DNA of 64,000 nucleotides, taken from assembly GCF_900103585.1 (NCBI RefSeq), contig NZ_FNHV01000003.1, positions 62,001-126,000 on the forward strand, written 5' to 3'. The notes under the pieces were generated by a model. It worked only from the letters and a program-made list of their open reading frames with translations. It had not been told where the DNA came from and made no database searches. Shown here piece after piece: positions 27,023 through 34,285 of this stretch; position 1 is the first letter of the stretch; each line of letters begins with the position of its first letter. The position numbers were made by a program, and so were the translations under genes. Origin of the DNA: Streptomyces sp. cf386. GTDB taxonomy: Bacteria > Actinomycetota > Actinomycetes > Streptomycetales > Streptomycetaceae.

Positions 27023-27547
27023 ATGCCCACAACACCTGAAATGTCGATGGACATGACGACCGTCGCTGACAGCGGTCTCCTCGACACGCTGCAGCACGAG
27101 GTGGCAGTGTTCGCCCGCCGTGCCGAACAGACCCGGCTCGGTGGGGTCGGGCAGGTGCGCAACTCCATGGACCGCGCCGCATATCTGCTGCTCAACCGCC
27201 TCGACAAGGAAGGCCCGATGGGCGTCAAGGCGCTCGCCGCGAGCATGGGGATCGACTCGTCGACGGTCACCCGGCAGGTGGCGCCGCTCGTCGACACGGG
27301 GCTCGTCAAGCGGACCTCGCACCCCGAGGACGGGCGTGCGGTGGTGCTCCAGCTGTCCCCGCGCGGGCAGTCTCGGCTGGAGGAAGTGCGGTCGTCCCGG
27401 CGTCAGTTGATGGCCGAGCTGACGCATGACTGGGCGCCGGAGGAGCGGGAGGCGTTCTGCACGCTCCTCACCCGGTTCAACACCGCGCTGTCCTCTCGGA
27501 TGGCGGCGCAAGGGATTTCGGGGGCGGAGGCGCCTGCGGCCTCCTGA
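27023..27547 (+). CDS. MarR-family transcriptional regulator
   Basis: 174 residues. The winged helix-turn-helix lies at about 65-120: MGVKALAASMGIDSSTVTRQ, then VAPLVDTGLVKRTSHPEDGR, where HPEDGRA is the tip of the wing, followed by the usual long dimerisation helix (RLEEVRSSRRQLMAELTHDW). It stands divergent from ilvA, which makes the shared 145-bp region a possible target; no ligand can be told. The ATG at 27023 is preceded only by a weak ribosome site; internal ATGs (27041, 27050) are alternatives. Confidence 0.9.
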   Translation: MPTTPEMSMDMTTVADSGLLDTLQHEVAVFARRAEQTRLGGVGQVRNSMDRAAYLLLNRLDKEGPMGVKALAASMGIDSSTVTRQVAPLVDTGLVKRTSHPEDGRAVVLQLSPRGQSRLEEVRSSRRQLMAELTHDWAPEEREAFCTLLTRFNTALSSRMAAQGISGAEAPAAS

Positions 27548-27956
27548 GGCGGGGGTTCCGCGGGGGCGGTTCGTCATCGGCGCGTCGTGGGCCGCAAGTG
27601 GGTTTCGCCCCCGCCGCCCCTACCCGTCCCATCCTCCAGGGGCTCTGCCCCTTCAACCCCGGGCGCCTTCCTGGGGCTCCGCCCCCAGACCCCCGTTTCG
27701 GCCCTTAAGGGGCCTCGTCCTCAAGCGCCGGACGGGCTGAAATGCGCGGGCCGACGCCAAGAGGGTGCCCTCGCTCCGCCGCTCGAGCGCCGGATGGGCT
27801 GAAACGGTCGTGTGCTCGTGTGGTCCGGTCCCGGCTCTTGACCCCGGGCCGTCGCTGGCCTCATATGAAATCGGGTCCTCTTCTCGTACGCGGGCGACGC
27901 GTCGCGTACCTGGTCCGGGGCCTGGTTCCGCAGGGTTCACTCAGGCGGGAGGGGCG
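27548..27956. repeat. Gene-free region with Streptomyces intergenic repeats
   Basis: About 400 bases without a convincing gene. It holds one full copy of a dispersed repeat (27700-27742, ending in GCGCCGGACGGGCTGAA) preceded by a GC-rich hairpin-forming stretch (CTGGGGCTCCGCCCCCAG at 27671-27688, itself an inverted repeat), and a partial copy at 27782-27803. Related copies lie at 30042-30081 and 58351-58393. Open frames across it on both strands are produced by the repeats and are not genes. The end of the region should hold the promoter of the sigma-like gene. Confidence 0.7.
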
Positions 27957-28469
27957 GTGGGACGACGGCGTGCGGCTCAGGACGCCCGTCGGGCCCGGGA
28001 GTTCGAGGCGTTCGTCGCGGGCGCGGCAGGGCGGCTGCTGCATGCCGCCACGCTGCTCACCGCGGAGCCGCCGCAGGACAACCCGCGCGCGAGGCGCCTG
28101 TTGGCGCTGTCCCTCGCGCGCACGTACGCGTGCTGGGAGCGGCTGCGAGGCGAGGACCCGTACGACCGGGCCCGCCAGTACCTGGCCACCCGGTTCTCCC
28201 GGGCCGCCTGGCACCAGTACGGCGGCCTGGCCGCGCTCGGCCGGTTCCGACCGCGCTCCCACGGCCCGCTCGCCGGGCTCGCCCCGCAGGAACGCCTGAT
28301 CCTGGTGCTGCGACTGTACGAGGGTGTCGCCGAGGAGCAGGTGGCGGCTCTGCTCGGCCTGCCCAGGGAACGCGTCCACGCGATCTGCGACCGGGCGACC
28401 GCGACCCTGCTGAATCCGCCGCGGGAACCCGCACCGGCCGTGCTGGGAGCGAAGGCGGTGTCGCCGTGA
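27957..28469 (+). CDS. Sigma-region-4-like DNA-binding protein
   Basis: 170 residues from GTG 27957, which has GGGAGGGG just upstream; the sequence before it is repeat-derived. The C-terminal half looks like sigma factor region 4: LAPQERLILVLRLYEGVAEE, then QVAALLGLPRERVHAICDRA (about 110-155). The N-terminal half (EFEAFVAGAAGRLLHAATLL) has the length of region 2 but lacks its aromatic promoter-melting pattern. It therefore resembles the SigE-type sigma-like proteins found widely in Streptomyces but may be a degenerate or regulatory form. It overlaps the next small membrane-protein gene by four bases (GTGA), hinting at a sigma/anti-sigma-like pair. Confidence 0.75.
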   Translation: MGRRRAAQDARRAREFEAFVAGAAGRLLHAATLLTAEPPQDNPRARRLLALSLARTYACWERLRGEDPYDRARQYLATRFSRAAWHQYGGLAALGRFRPRSHGPLAGLAPQERLILVLRLYEGVAEEQVAALLGLPRERVHAICDRATATLLNPPREPAPAVLGAKAVSP

Positions 28470-28714
28470 ATCGCCAGCAACGGGAAGCGGCCGTACGGCA
28501 GATCATGGAAGGAACGCCGCCGCCGGTGCCGCCGGAGCTGTACGCGGAGATCGTGCGGCGCGGTGGCCGCATGCAGCGCCGCAGGACGGTCGCCGTACGC
28601 CTGATGTGGCTGCTGCTGTTCGCCTCGGCGGTGGCGTTCGTGGTGTGGGCGGTGATGGCCCGCCCGTGGGTGGAGCCGCCGTCGGAGACGACTCCACCGC
28701 TGACGGGCTGGTGA
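28466..28714 (+). CDS. Small single-span membrane protein coupled to the sigma-like gene
   Basis: 82 residues. A cytoplasmic N-terminal half (QREAAVRQIMEGTPPPVPPE then LYAEIVRRGGRMQRRR) is followed by one membrane segment (LMWLLLFASAVAFVVWAVMA) and a short Pro-rich outside tail. The GTG start overlaps the stop of the sigma-like gene. The topology (cytoplasmic helix, one span) would suit a membrane tether or anti-sigma-like partner; this is inference, as the ZAS zinc motif (HxxxCxxC) of classical anti-sigma factors is absent. Confidence 0.75.
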   Translation: MNRQQREAAVRQIMEGTPPPVPPELYAEIVRRGGRMQRRRTVAVRLMWLLLFASAVAFVVWAVMARPWVEPPSETTPPLTGW

Positions 28715-28727
28715 AACCTTTCGGTGA

Positions 28728-29882
28728 CTAGCCGAGCGCCTGCTGGAGGTCTTCCAGGAGGTCGTCGACGTTCTCGATGCCCACGGAGAGGCGGACCAGG
28801 TCGGCGGGGACCTCCAGGGCCGAGCCGGCCGCGGACGCGTGCGTCATGCGTCCCGGGTGCTCGATGAGGGACTCGACACCGCCCAGGGACTCGCCCAGCG
28901 TGAACACCTTGGCGCGGTTGCAGACCTCGACGGCCGCCTCCTCGCCGCCGGTGACCTGGAAGGAGACCATGCCGCCGAACGACTTCATCTGCTTGGCGGC
29001 GACCTCGTGACCAGGGTGCTCGGGCAGGCCCGGGTACAGAACGCGCGTCACGCGCGCGTGCCGGGTGAGCATGTCGGCGATCTTCGTGGCGTTCTCGCTG
29101 TGCCGGTCCATGCGCACCGACAGCGTCTTGGTGCCGCGCAGCACCAGCCAGGAGTCGAAGGGCCCGGCGACCGCGCCCATCGCGTTCTGGTGGAAGGCGA
29201 GTTCGTCGCCGAGGTCCGGGTCGCTGACGATCAGCGCGCCGCCGACGACGTCCGAGTGGCCACCCATGTACTTGGTCAGGGAGTGCACCACGACGTCCGC
29301 GCCGAGGGACAGCGGCTGCTGCAGATACGGCGTCGCGAAGGTGTTGTCGACGACGAGCTTCGCTCCCGCGTCCCGGGCGATCTGGGCCACGGCGGCGATG
29401 TCGGTGATGCCGAGCAGCGGGTTGGAGGGGGTCTCCACCCACACGATCCTGGTCTTCGGGGTGATGGCGGCCCGGACGGCCGACGGGTCGCTGGTGTCGG
29501 CGACCGACCACTCCACCCCCCACCGGGCGACGACCTTGGCGAAGAGGCGGAACGTGCCGCCGTACGCGTCATTGGGGATGACCACGTGGTCGCCGGGGCT
29601 GAGCAGCGTACGCAACAGGCAGTCCTCGGCCGCCAGTCCGGACGCGAACGCAAGTCCGCGGCGACCGCCCTCCAGGGCGGCGAGGTTCTCCTCCAGGGCG
29701 GTCCTGGTCGGGTTGGCGCTGCGGCTGTACTCGTAGCCACCGCGCAGGCCGCCCACGCCGTCCTGCTTGTAGGTCGAGACCTGGTAGATCGGCGGGACGA
29801 CCGCACCGGTGAGGGGGTCCGCCGTGTTGCCCGCGTGGATGGCGAGCGTCTCGAAGTGCTGACTGATGTGCCTGTCGCTCAT
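28728..29882 (-). CDS. metB: Cystathionine gamma-synthase (trans-sulfuration PLP enzyme)
   Basis: 384 residues. The enzyme joins cysteine with an activated homoserine ester to give cystathionine for methionine synthesis. The PLP lysine is Lys204 in HSLTKYMGGHSD; YEYSRSANPTR (about 51-61) and GLAFASGLAAEDCLL are the family's cofactor and subunit-contact loops. Close relatives include cystathionine gamma-lyase, and sequence alone does not fully separate the two; the neighbouring genes do not decide it. ATG 29882 is preferred over the GTG at 29888. Confidence 0.9.
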   Translation of the reverse strand: MSDRHISQHFETLAIHAGNTADPLTGAVVPPIYQVSTYKQDGVGGLRGGYEYSRSANPTRTALEENLAALEGGRRGLAFASGLAAEDCLLRTLLSPGDHVVIPNDAYGGTFRLFAKVVARWGVEWSVADTSDPSAVRAAITPKTRIVWVETPSNPLLGITDIAAVAQIARDAGAKLVVDNTFATPYLQQPLSLGADVVVHSLTKYMGGHSDVVGGALIVSDPDLGDELAFHQNAMGAVAGPFDSWLVLRGTKTLSVRMDRHSENATKIADMLTRHARVTRVLYPGLPEHPGHEVAAKQMKSFGGMVSFQVTGGEEAAVEVCNRAKVFTLGESLGGVESLIEHPGRMTHASAAGSALEVPADLVRLSVGIENVDDLLEDLQQALG

Positions 29883-30041
29883 GTGCACCGAGCGTAGTCC
29901 GCGAACGGGGTGGATGCCGCCGGGTGAACACGCCAGCTGAGCCGGACCACCATGTACCGCGCGTTTCCGGTGCCCCGGTGCTGGTGCGGGCGCTGCTGGG
30001 GGCCGCCGCCCCCCCCCAGCCCCCCCCCAGACCCCCGCTTC

Positions 30042-30081
30042 GGCCCTGAAGGAGCCTTGTCCTCAAGCGCCGGACGGGCTG
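30042..30081. repeat. Dispersed Streptomyces intergenic repeat, copy upstream of the unknown gene at 30187
   Basis: Bases 30042-30081 match the repeat at 27700-27742 with a few changes (ending GCGCCGGACGGGCTG). It is preceded by C-rich tracts (30010-30019 and 30021-30029). The whole 29883-30186 interval otherwise holds no gene. Confidence 0.7.
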
Positions 30082-30186
30082 GATCTGCCACCGTTTCCAC
30101 AGGCCCGATCCCCCACGGACCCAGGGTTTTCCACAGGTCGCCCACCTCGTTGGCCAATTGTCCGCGGCGTCTGGAACGCTGGAGGC

Positions 30187-31305
30187 ATGGAGATTCTCTG
30201 GGTCCTGATCGCGCTCGTCATGCTCGGCTTTGTGGTGTTGCCGTACATGAGGCGTCGGCGGGGCATGATCGAGCAGGTCCCGCCGGGCCACCCGGACGCC
30301 GCGGACCCGGCGAACTACGGCTTCGTACGGCAGGAGGAGCTGGACGTCCGGATGCCCGGCCCGGACCAGGACCTGCTGGACGTCCTCGACCTGGTGCAGC
30401 GCACCCAGGACTACCGCGCGGCCTCGCAGCTGCTGGCCGGCACGGAGGCGGAGGGCGAGCGGCGCTGGCAGCGTGTGCAGGCCTTCGCCGGTGCCGCGTC
30501 GCTGGAGCTGCAGCAGCGGCCGGGCGGCGTCAGCGAGTCCCCGGGCGGGCAGTGGCTGCGGGTGTGGCGGGCCGAGCAGCCCAAGGACGCGGGCGGCGCG
30601 GCCGTCCACGCCGAGTTCCTCGTACAGCAGGCGTGGCGCACGGCGACGCCTGGCACGGACGAGTTCCGGATCATCATGGAGGAGGCGAGGTCGGCGTGCG
30701 CCGACGCGGCGCTGCTCGCCCCCGGTGACCCGATCCCGTACATCGTCGAGCTGTCGGTGGCCCGTGGACTGGCCTACCCCCGGTCGGAGTTCGAGCAGCT
30801 CTGGCTGAGGATCCTGGACCGCGCCCCGGCCCATATGGGCGCTCACCTGGCGGCCCTGCACTACTGGTGCGAGAAGTGGCACGGCTCGCGCCAGCAGGCG
30901 TACGACTTCGCGGAGGCCGCGGCCGCCCGCGCTCCCCAGGGCTCCCTCCTCGCCGCCATGCCGCTCTTCGCGGTCTTCGAGCACCTGCCCGAGGTCAACC
31001 TGGTCAGCGGCTTCTACCAGAGCGAGGTCGTGACGAAGGCGATGCACGGCGCGCTGTTCGCGGTGCACTCGGCCCGCTCCGACGACCCGATGCTGGCGCA
31101 CGTACGCCATCTCCTGCTCTTCTTCCTGGTCCGCGGGGAGCGCTGGGCGGAGGCCATGAACCAGCTGATACACGTCGACGGCCATGTCGGCGCCCTCCCT
31201 TGGACCCTGTCCGGCGACCCGGCGGCGGAGTTCGCGGTCTACCGCGCGCTGGCGGTCGCGGGCTACGAGGCGAACGGCGGCAGCCCGGCGACGCTCCCGC
31301 ACTGA
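30187..31305 (+). CDS. Membrane-anchored protein of unknown function
   Basis: 372 residues. One N-terminal membrane segment (ILWVLIALVMLGFVVLPYM, 3-21) is followed by a basic stop-transfer stretch (RRRRGM) and a large cytoplasmic helical domain with a regular alpha-solenoid feel: AASQLLAGTEAEGERRWQRV, then LHYWCEKWHGSRQQAYDFAE, where W and Y recur at helix starts. GGAGG sits just one base before the ATG, too close for normal use, so the message may be leaderless. I recognise it only as a conserved Streptomyces hypothetical and do not assign a function. It stands alone. Confidence 0.8.
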   Translation: MEILWVLIALVMLGFVVLPYMRRRRGMIEQVPPGHPDAADPANYGFVRQEELDVRMPGPDQDLLDVLDLVQRTQDYRAASQLLAGTEAEGERRWQRVQAFAGAASLELQQRPGGVSESPGGQWLRVWRAEQPKDAGGAAVHAEFLVQQAWRTATPGTDEFRIIMEEARSACADAALLAPGDPIPYIVELSVARGLAYPRSEFEQLWLRILDRAPAHMGAHLAALHYWCEKWHGSRQQAYDFAEAAAARAPQGSLLAAMPLFAVFEHLPEVNLVSGFYQSEVVTKAMHGALFAVHSARSDDPMLAHVRHLLLFFLVRGERWAEAMNQLIHVDGHVGALPWTLSGDPAAEFAVYRALAVAGYEANGGSPATLPH

Positions 31306-31402
31306 GCCCGGCGCCCATCCGGCGCGCGGCTCCTGAAGACCTTCCGGGAGTCCCACGACCTCACTCAGGTTCTCCCCAAGGTGCGGAGTCCGCCGGTGAG
31401 CC

Positions 31403-31433
31403 TTGACCTTGACACGGTGACAAGGCCTTCACT
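31403..31433 (+). promoter_or_regulatory. MerR-type promoter with operator in a 19-bp spacer
   Basis: The -35 is TTGACC (31403-31408) and the -10 is TTCACT (31428-31433), separated by 19 bp, the over-long spacer typical of MerR-activated promoters. Lying across it is the near-perfect palindrome CCTTGACACGGTGACAAGG (31407-31425, arms CCTTG/CAAGG and CAC/GTG). It lies about 30 bp before the HEAT-protein ATG (31462) and 700 bp before the MerR gene, the second gene of the operon, which it probably autoregulates. It also excludes upstream start codons for the HEAT gene. Confidence 0.75.
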
Positions 31434-31461
31434 GCTTGCCGAGGAGGTGGTCTCGGTAACC

Positions 31462-32127
31462 ATGACGGGACAGGACGCGGAGGCGATACGAGCGCTTCAG
31501 GGCCTGGAGGACAGCCGTTCGTCCGTGCGGCTGCGGGCGGCTCTGGCGGTCGGCACGACGCCGAATCCGCGCTTCGTCGACAAACTCGTCGAGCGATGCG
31601 CGATCGAGCCCGAGTTCTTCGTCCGCGACATGCTGACCTGGGCGCTCACCCGCCACCCGGTGTCCAGGACGCTCCCCGCGCTGCTCCGCGAGGTCTGTTC
31701 GGAGGGTGCGCAGGCACGGAGCCAGGCGCTGCACACACTGTCCAAGATCGGGGACCGGCAGGCGTGGCCGGCGATCACACGGGCGCTCCTGTCCGACGCC
31801 GACGACGAAGTGGCGCGGAGCGCCTGGCGGGCCGCGGTCGTGCTCGTGCCGGAAGGTGAGGAGTCCGGGTTGGCCATGGTGCTGGCGACGCAGCTCGGGC
31901 GCGGCGAGCGGGAGACGCAGCTGAGTCTCAGCCGGGCGCTGGTCGCGCTGGGTGAGGTCGTGCTGCCGGCTCTGCGTGGTGCGACGACGGACCCTGCCCG
32001 GCATGTGCGCACACACGCGCTCGCCACGGAACGGCTGCTGCGCGACCCGGATGCCGGATTCGAGTTCGCGATCGAGGAGGCGAAGCGCGTCGTGGCCCTC
32101 GGCGGGGCCGGTCGGAAGGGACGGTAG
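31462..32127 (+). CDS. HEAT-repeat protein
   Basis: 221 residues. Helical repeats are evident (SRSSVRLRAALAVGTTPNPR, ARSQALHTLSKIGDRQAWPA, DDEVARSAWRAAVVLVPEGE), each with the HEAT-type pattern of D or R before A/L-rich helices. ATG 31462 is chosen because a MerR-type promoter occupies 31403-31433; GAGGAGG lies 14 bases upstream. It is the first gene of an operon with a MerR regulator that itself carries HEAT-like repeats, three bases downstream. It may bind a protein or ligand in a stress response; no catalytic residues are visible. Confidence 0.85.
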   Translation: MTGQDAEAIRALQGLEDSRSSVRLRAALAVGTTPNPRFVDKLVERCAIEPEFFVRDMLTWALTRHPVSRTLPALLREVCSEGAQARSQALHTLSKIGDRQAWPAITRALLSDADDEVARSAWRAAVVLVPEGEESGLAMVLATQLGRGERETQLSLSRALVALGEVVLPALRGATTDPARHVRTHALATERLLRDPDAGFEFAIEEAKRVVALGGAGRKGR

Positions 32128-32130
32128 GAA

Positions 32131-33135
32131 GTGTTGATCGGTGAGGTGGCGCGACGGTCCAGGGTCAGTGCCCGCATGCTCAGGCACTACGAGTCCCTCG
32201 GCCTGCTGCGGCCTTCGGGGCGTACGGGCTCCGGCTATCGGGAGTACTCCGGCGAGGACATCCGGCGGATCTTCCACATCGAGAGCCTGAGGTCGCTGGG
32301 GCTGTCGTTGCGTGAGATCGGACGCGCGCTCGACGACCCCGGTTTCACGCCCTCGGCGCTCGTCGACGACCTCATCCGACAGACGCGCGAACGCATCGCG
32401 GCCGAGACCGAACTGCTCACGCGGCTCCGCCGGATCGATGCCACGGAACCCGCCGGCTGGGAGGACGTCCTCCAGGCCGTCGCATTCCTCCAGGCGCTGG
32501 GGTCGAAGAGCGCCGCCGCGCGCCAGCGCGCAGCCCTTTCCTCGGTCGACGAGGTTCCGGTGCCGGTGGAGGCCCTGGTCGAGGCGGTGCTGAGGGAGAC
32601 GGAGCCGAACGTCGCCGGAGCCCTGCGATGGGCGCTGGCGCGATCGGGCGACGGCGGCACGGCACTGCTGGCGGACGGCCTCGGCTCACCGGTGGCCGCG
32701 GTGCGGGAACGTGCCGTTCGGTCCCTCGCCGAGATTCCCGGTGATGAGGCGACCGCCCGGCTGCGGGACGCCCTCGCGGACCCCGATGCCGCGGTCCGCG
32801 GCCACGCGGCTCTGGCGCTCGGGACGCGTGGGGTGCCGGATGCGGTCCCGGCGCTCATCGACATGATCGTGGCGGGACGGAACGACACCGACGCAGCCGA
32901 TGCCCTGAGCATGCTGGCGAGCGACATCGCGATGGTGGATCAGATCGCCACCGGGCTCGTCGACCGCCTCGCCCACGACACCACCGAAGCGCCTGCGCGC
33001 GTACGGCTGACCCAGGCGCTGGCGGACATCCCGGGGAGTACGGCTTCACGTGCCCTCGTGGAGTTGTCGCATGACGGGGAGCGTGGCGTTGCGCTGACTG
33101 CGACGTACCTCCTTCGGCTGCGGGACGCACGGTGA
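32131..33135 (+). CDS. MerR-family regulator with a C-terminal HEAT-repeat sensor domain
   Basis: 334 residues. The N-terminal MerR winged helix is textbook: IGEVARRSRVSARMLRHYES, then LGLLRPSGRTGSGYREYSGE and HIESLRSLGLSLREIGRALD, followed by the long coiled coil (LIRQTRERIAAETELLTRLR). Instead of a metal or drug-binding end it has about 170 residues of HEAT-like repeats: RWALARSGDGGTALLADGLG, then AAVRERAVRSLAEIPGDEAT and AAVRGHAALALGTRGVPDAV. GTG 32131 or TTG 32134 is the start, just after the HEAT gene. It should bind the palindrome at 31407-31425. The sensed signal is unknown. Confidence 0.92.
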   Translation: MLIGEVARRSRVSARMLRHYESLGLLRPSGRTGSGYREYSGEDIRRIFHIESLRSLGLSLREIGRALDDPGFTPSALVDDLIRQTRERIAAETELLTRLRRIDATEPAGWEDVLQAVAFLQALGSKSAAARQRAALSSVDEVPVPVEALVEAVLRETEPNVAGALRWALARSGDGGTALLADGLGSPVAAVRERAVRSLAEIPGDEATARLRDALADPDAAVRGHAALALGTRGVPDAVPALIDMIVAGRNDTDAADALSMLASDIAMVDQIATGLVDRLAHDTTEAPARVRLTQALADIPGSTASRALVELSHDGERGVALTATYLLRLRDAR

Positions 33136-33255
33136 CGGATCTCCGCTGCCCACCCCTTCGCCACAGCGGGGCGCCGTCGGCCCCGCAGAGCGAGCGCGGC
33201 CCGGCTGCGGAGCCTCCGCCGGTCAGGCTCCGCCGTCCGCCGGGCCGCCTCGCGG

Positions 33256-33768
33256 TCAGCCCTCGGCGCGGGCGGGCAGCCGCCATCCCGGGCGCGGGAA
33301 GTGGCAGGTGTAGCCGTCCGGGTAACGCTGCAGGTAGTCCTGATGCTCGGGCTCGGCCTCCCAGAAGGGGCCAACCGGCTCCACCTCGGTGACGACCTTG
33401 CCCGGCCACAGGCCGGAGGCGTCCACATCCGCGATCGTGTCCTCGGCGATCCGCTTCTGCGCGTCATCCACGTAGTAGATCGCCGAGCGGTAGCTGAGGC
33501 CGATGTCGTTGCCCTGGCGGTTCTTCGTGCTCGGGTCGTGAATCTGGAAGAAAAACTCCAGGATCGCGCGGAAGTCGGTCCTCTCGGGGTCGAAAAGGAT
33601 CTCAATGGCCTCCGCGTGCGTGCCGTGGTTACGGTACGTCGCGTTCGCCACGTCACCCCCGGTGTATCCCACCCGGGTCGCCGTCACGCCCGGAAGTCGG
33701 CGGATCAGCTCCTCCATACCCCAGAAGCATCCGCCGGCCAGCACGGCCCTCTGCGTCTGCGCAGCCAT
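33256..33768 (-). CDS. msrA: Peptide methionine (S)-S-oxide reductase
   Basis: 170 residues. It reduces the S-epimer of methionine sulfoxide in proteins. The catalytic Cys is in [19 protein letters not shown] (about 15), followed by RVGYTGG, HAEAIEI and [14 protein letters not shown]; the end [21 protein letters not shown] matches the MsrA tail but keeps only one further Cys (YTCHF). ATG 33768 begins [13 protein letters not shown]. It is convergent with the MerR-HEAT gene and followed upstream by a 500-bp gap. Confidence 0.95.
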   Translation of the reverse strand: MAAQTQRAVLAGGCFWGMEELIRRLPGVTATRVGYTGGDVANATYRNHGTHAEAIEILFDPERTDFRAILEFFFQIHDPSTKNRQGNDIGLSYRSAIYYVDDAQKRIAEDTIADVDASGLWPGKVVTEVEPVGPFWEAEPEHQDYLQRYPDGYTCHFPRPGWRLPARAEG

Positions 33769-34285
33769 CGCGGCCCTCCAATATCTGTCAGCTCGGTCAC
33801 TCGGGCTGCTCTGCTCGCACATCACCGGCATCCCATGCCCACCCTCGTCAACGCACGAGGGGCCCAGCCGATTCCGTACCCGTCCGACCGGCCCGCGGTC
33901 GCCGACCGCCGCCCACGGCGAGAAGCGCACCGCCCTGTTGTCCACCACCGTGCCGGTGAGGCCACAGAACGCTCCGCGGTGGCCGGGAGCCCCACCACTC
34001 ACGGCGCGGGAGCGTCGTGCCGGAGGTGGGCCGGTAGACGGTCGAGCTCGCCCTTCCTGCGCTCCCTTTCATCCGAAGACCTGCCGGGCCGATCCTCCTG
34101 CAGACGGCGCTGATCCCGAGAACCGCGCCCCAAACCGCCGCAACCCCTCCCCTCCTCTCCCCGCCCCCTCAACTCCCCCACCAGGAAGGACGGAACAAAG
34201 AGATCCGCTTCATACACTGCCCGCCCCGGCGCCGAAGGCCCCTCTCCGGCGCCGCCCCATGTCACCCCAGCGGAAGGTGTCACCT
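33769..34285. other. Gap between msrA and the DUF1906 module
   Basis: About 515 bases with no credible gene; open frames here lack ribosome sites and codon pattern. The last part is C-rich and contains TACACT (34213-34218), a plausible -10, 16 bases after GGAAC (34192-34196), which resembles an ECF -35. This would start a message about 60 bases before the GTG at 34286. The msrA promoter must lie in the left part. Confidence 0.35.

Noticed and set aside
27653..27940. Short minus-strand open frame in the repeat region
   Set aside because: Encoded by dispersed repeats (their translation recurs at other copies), without ribosome site.
33769..34258. N-terminal extension of the DUF1906 protein frame
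   Set aside because: Very Pro/Arg-rich with no motifs, lies before the ribosome site GGAAGG at 34272 and the GTG at 34286.
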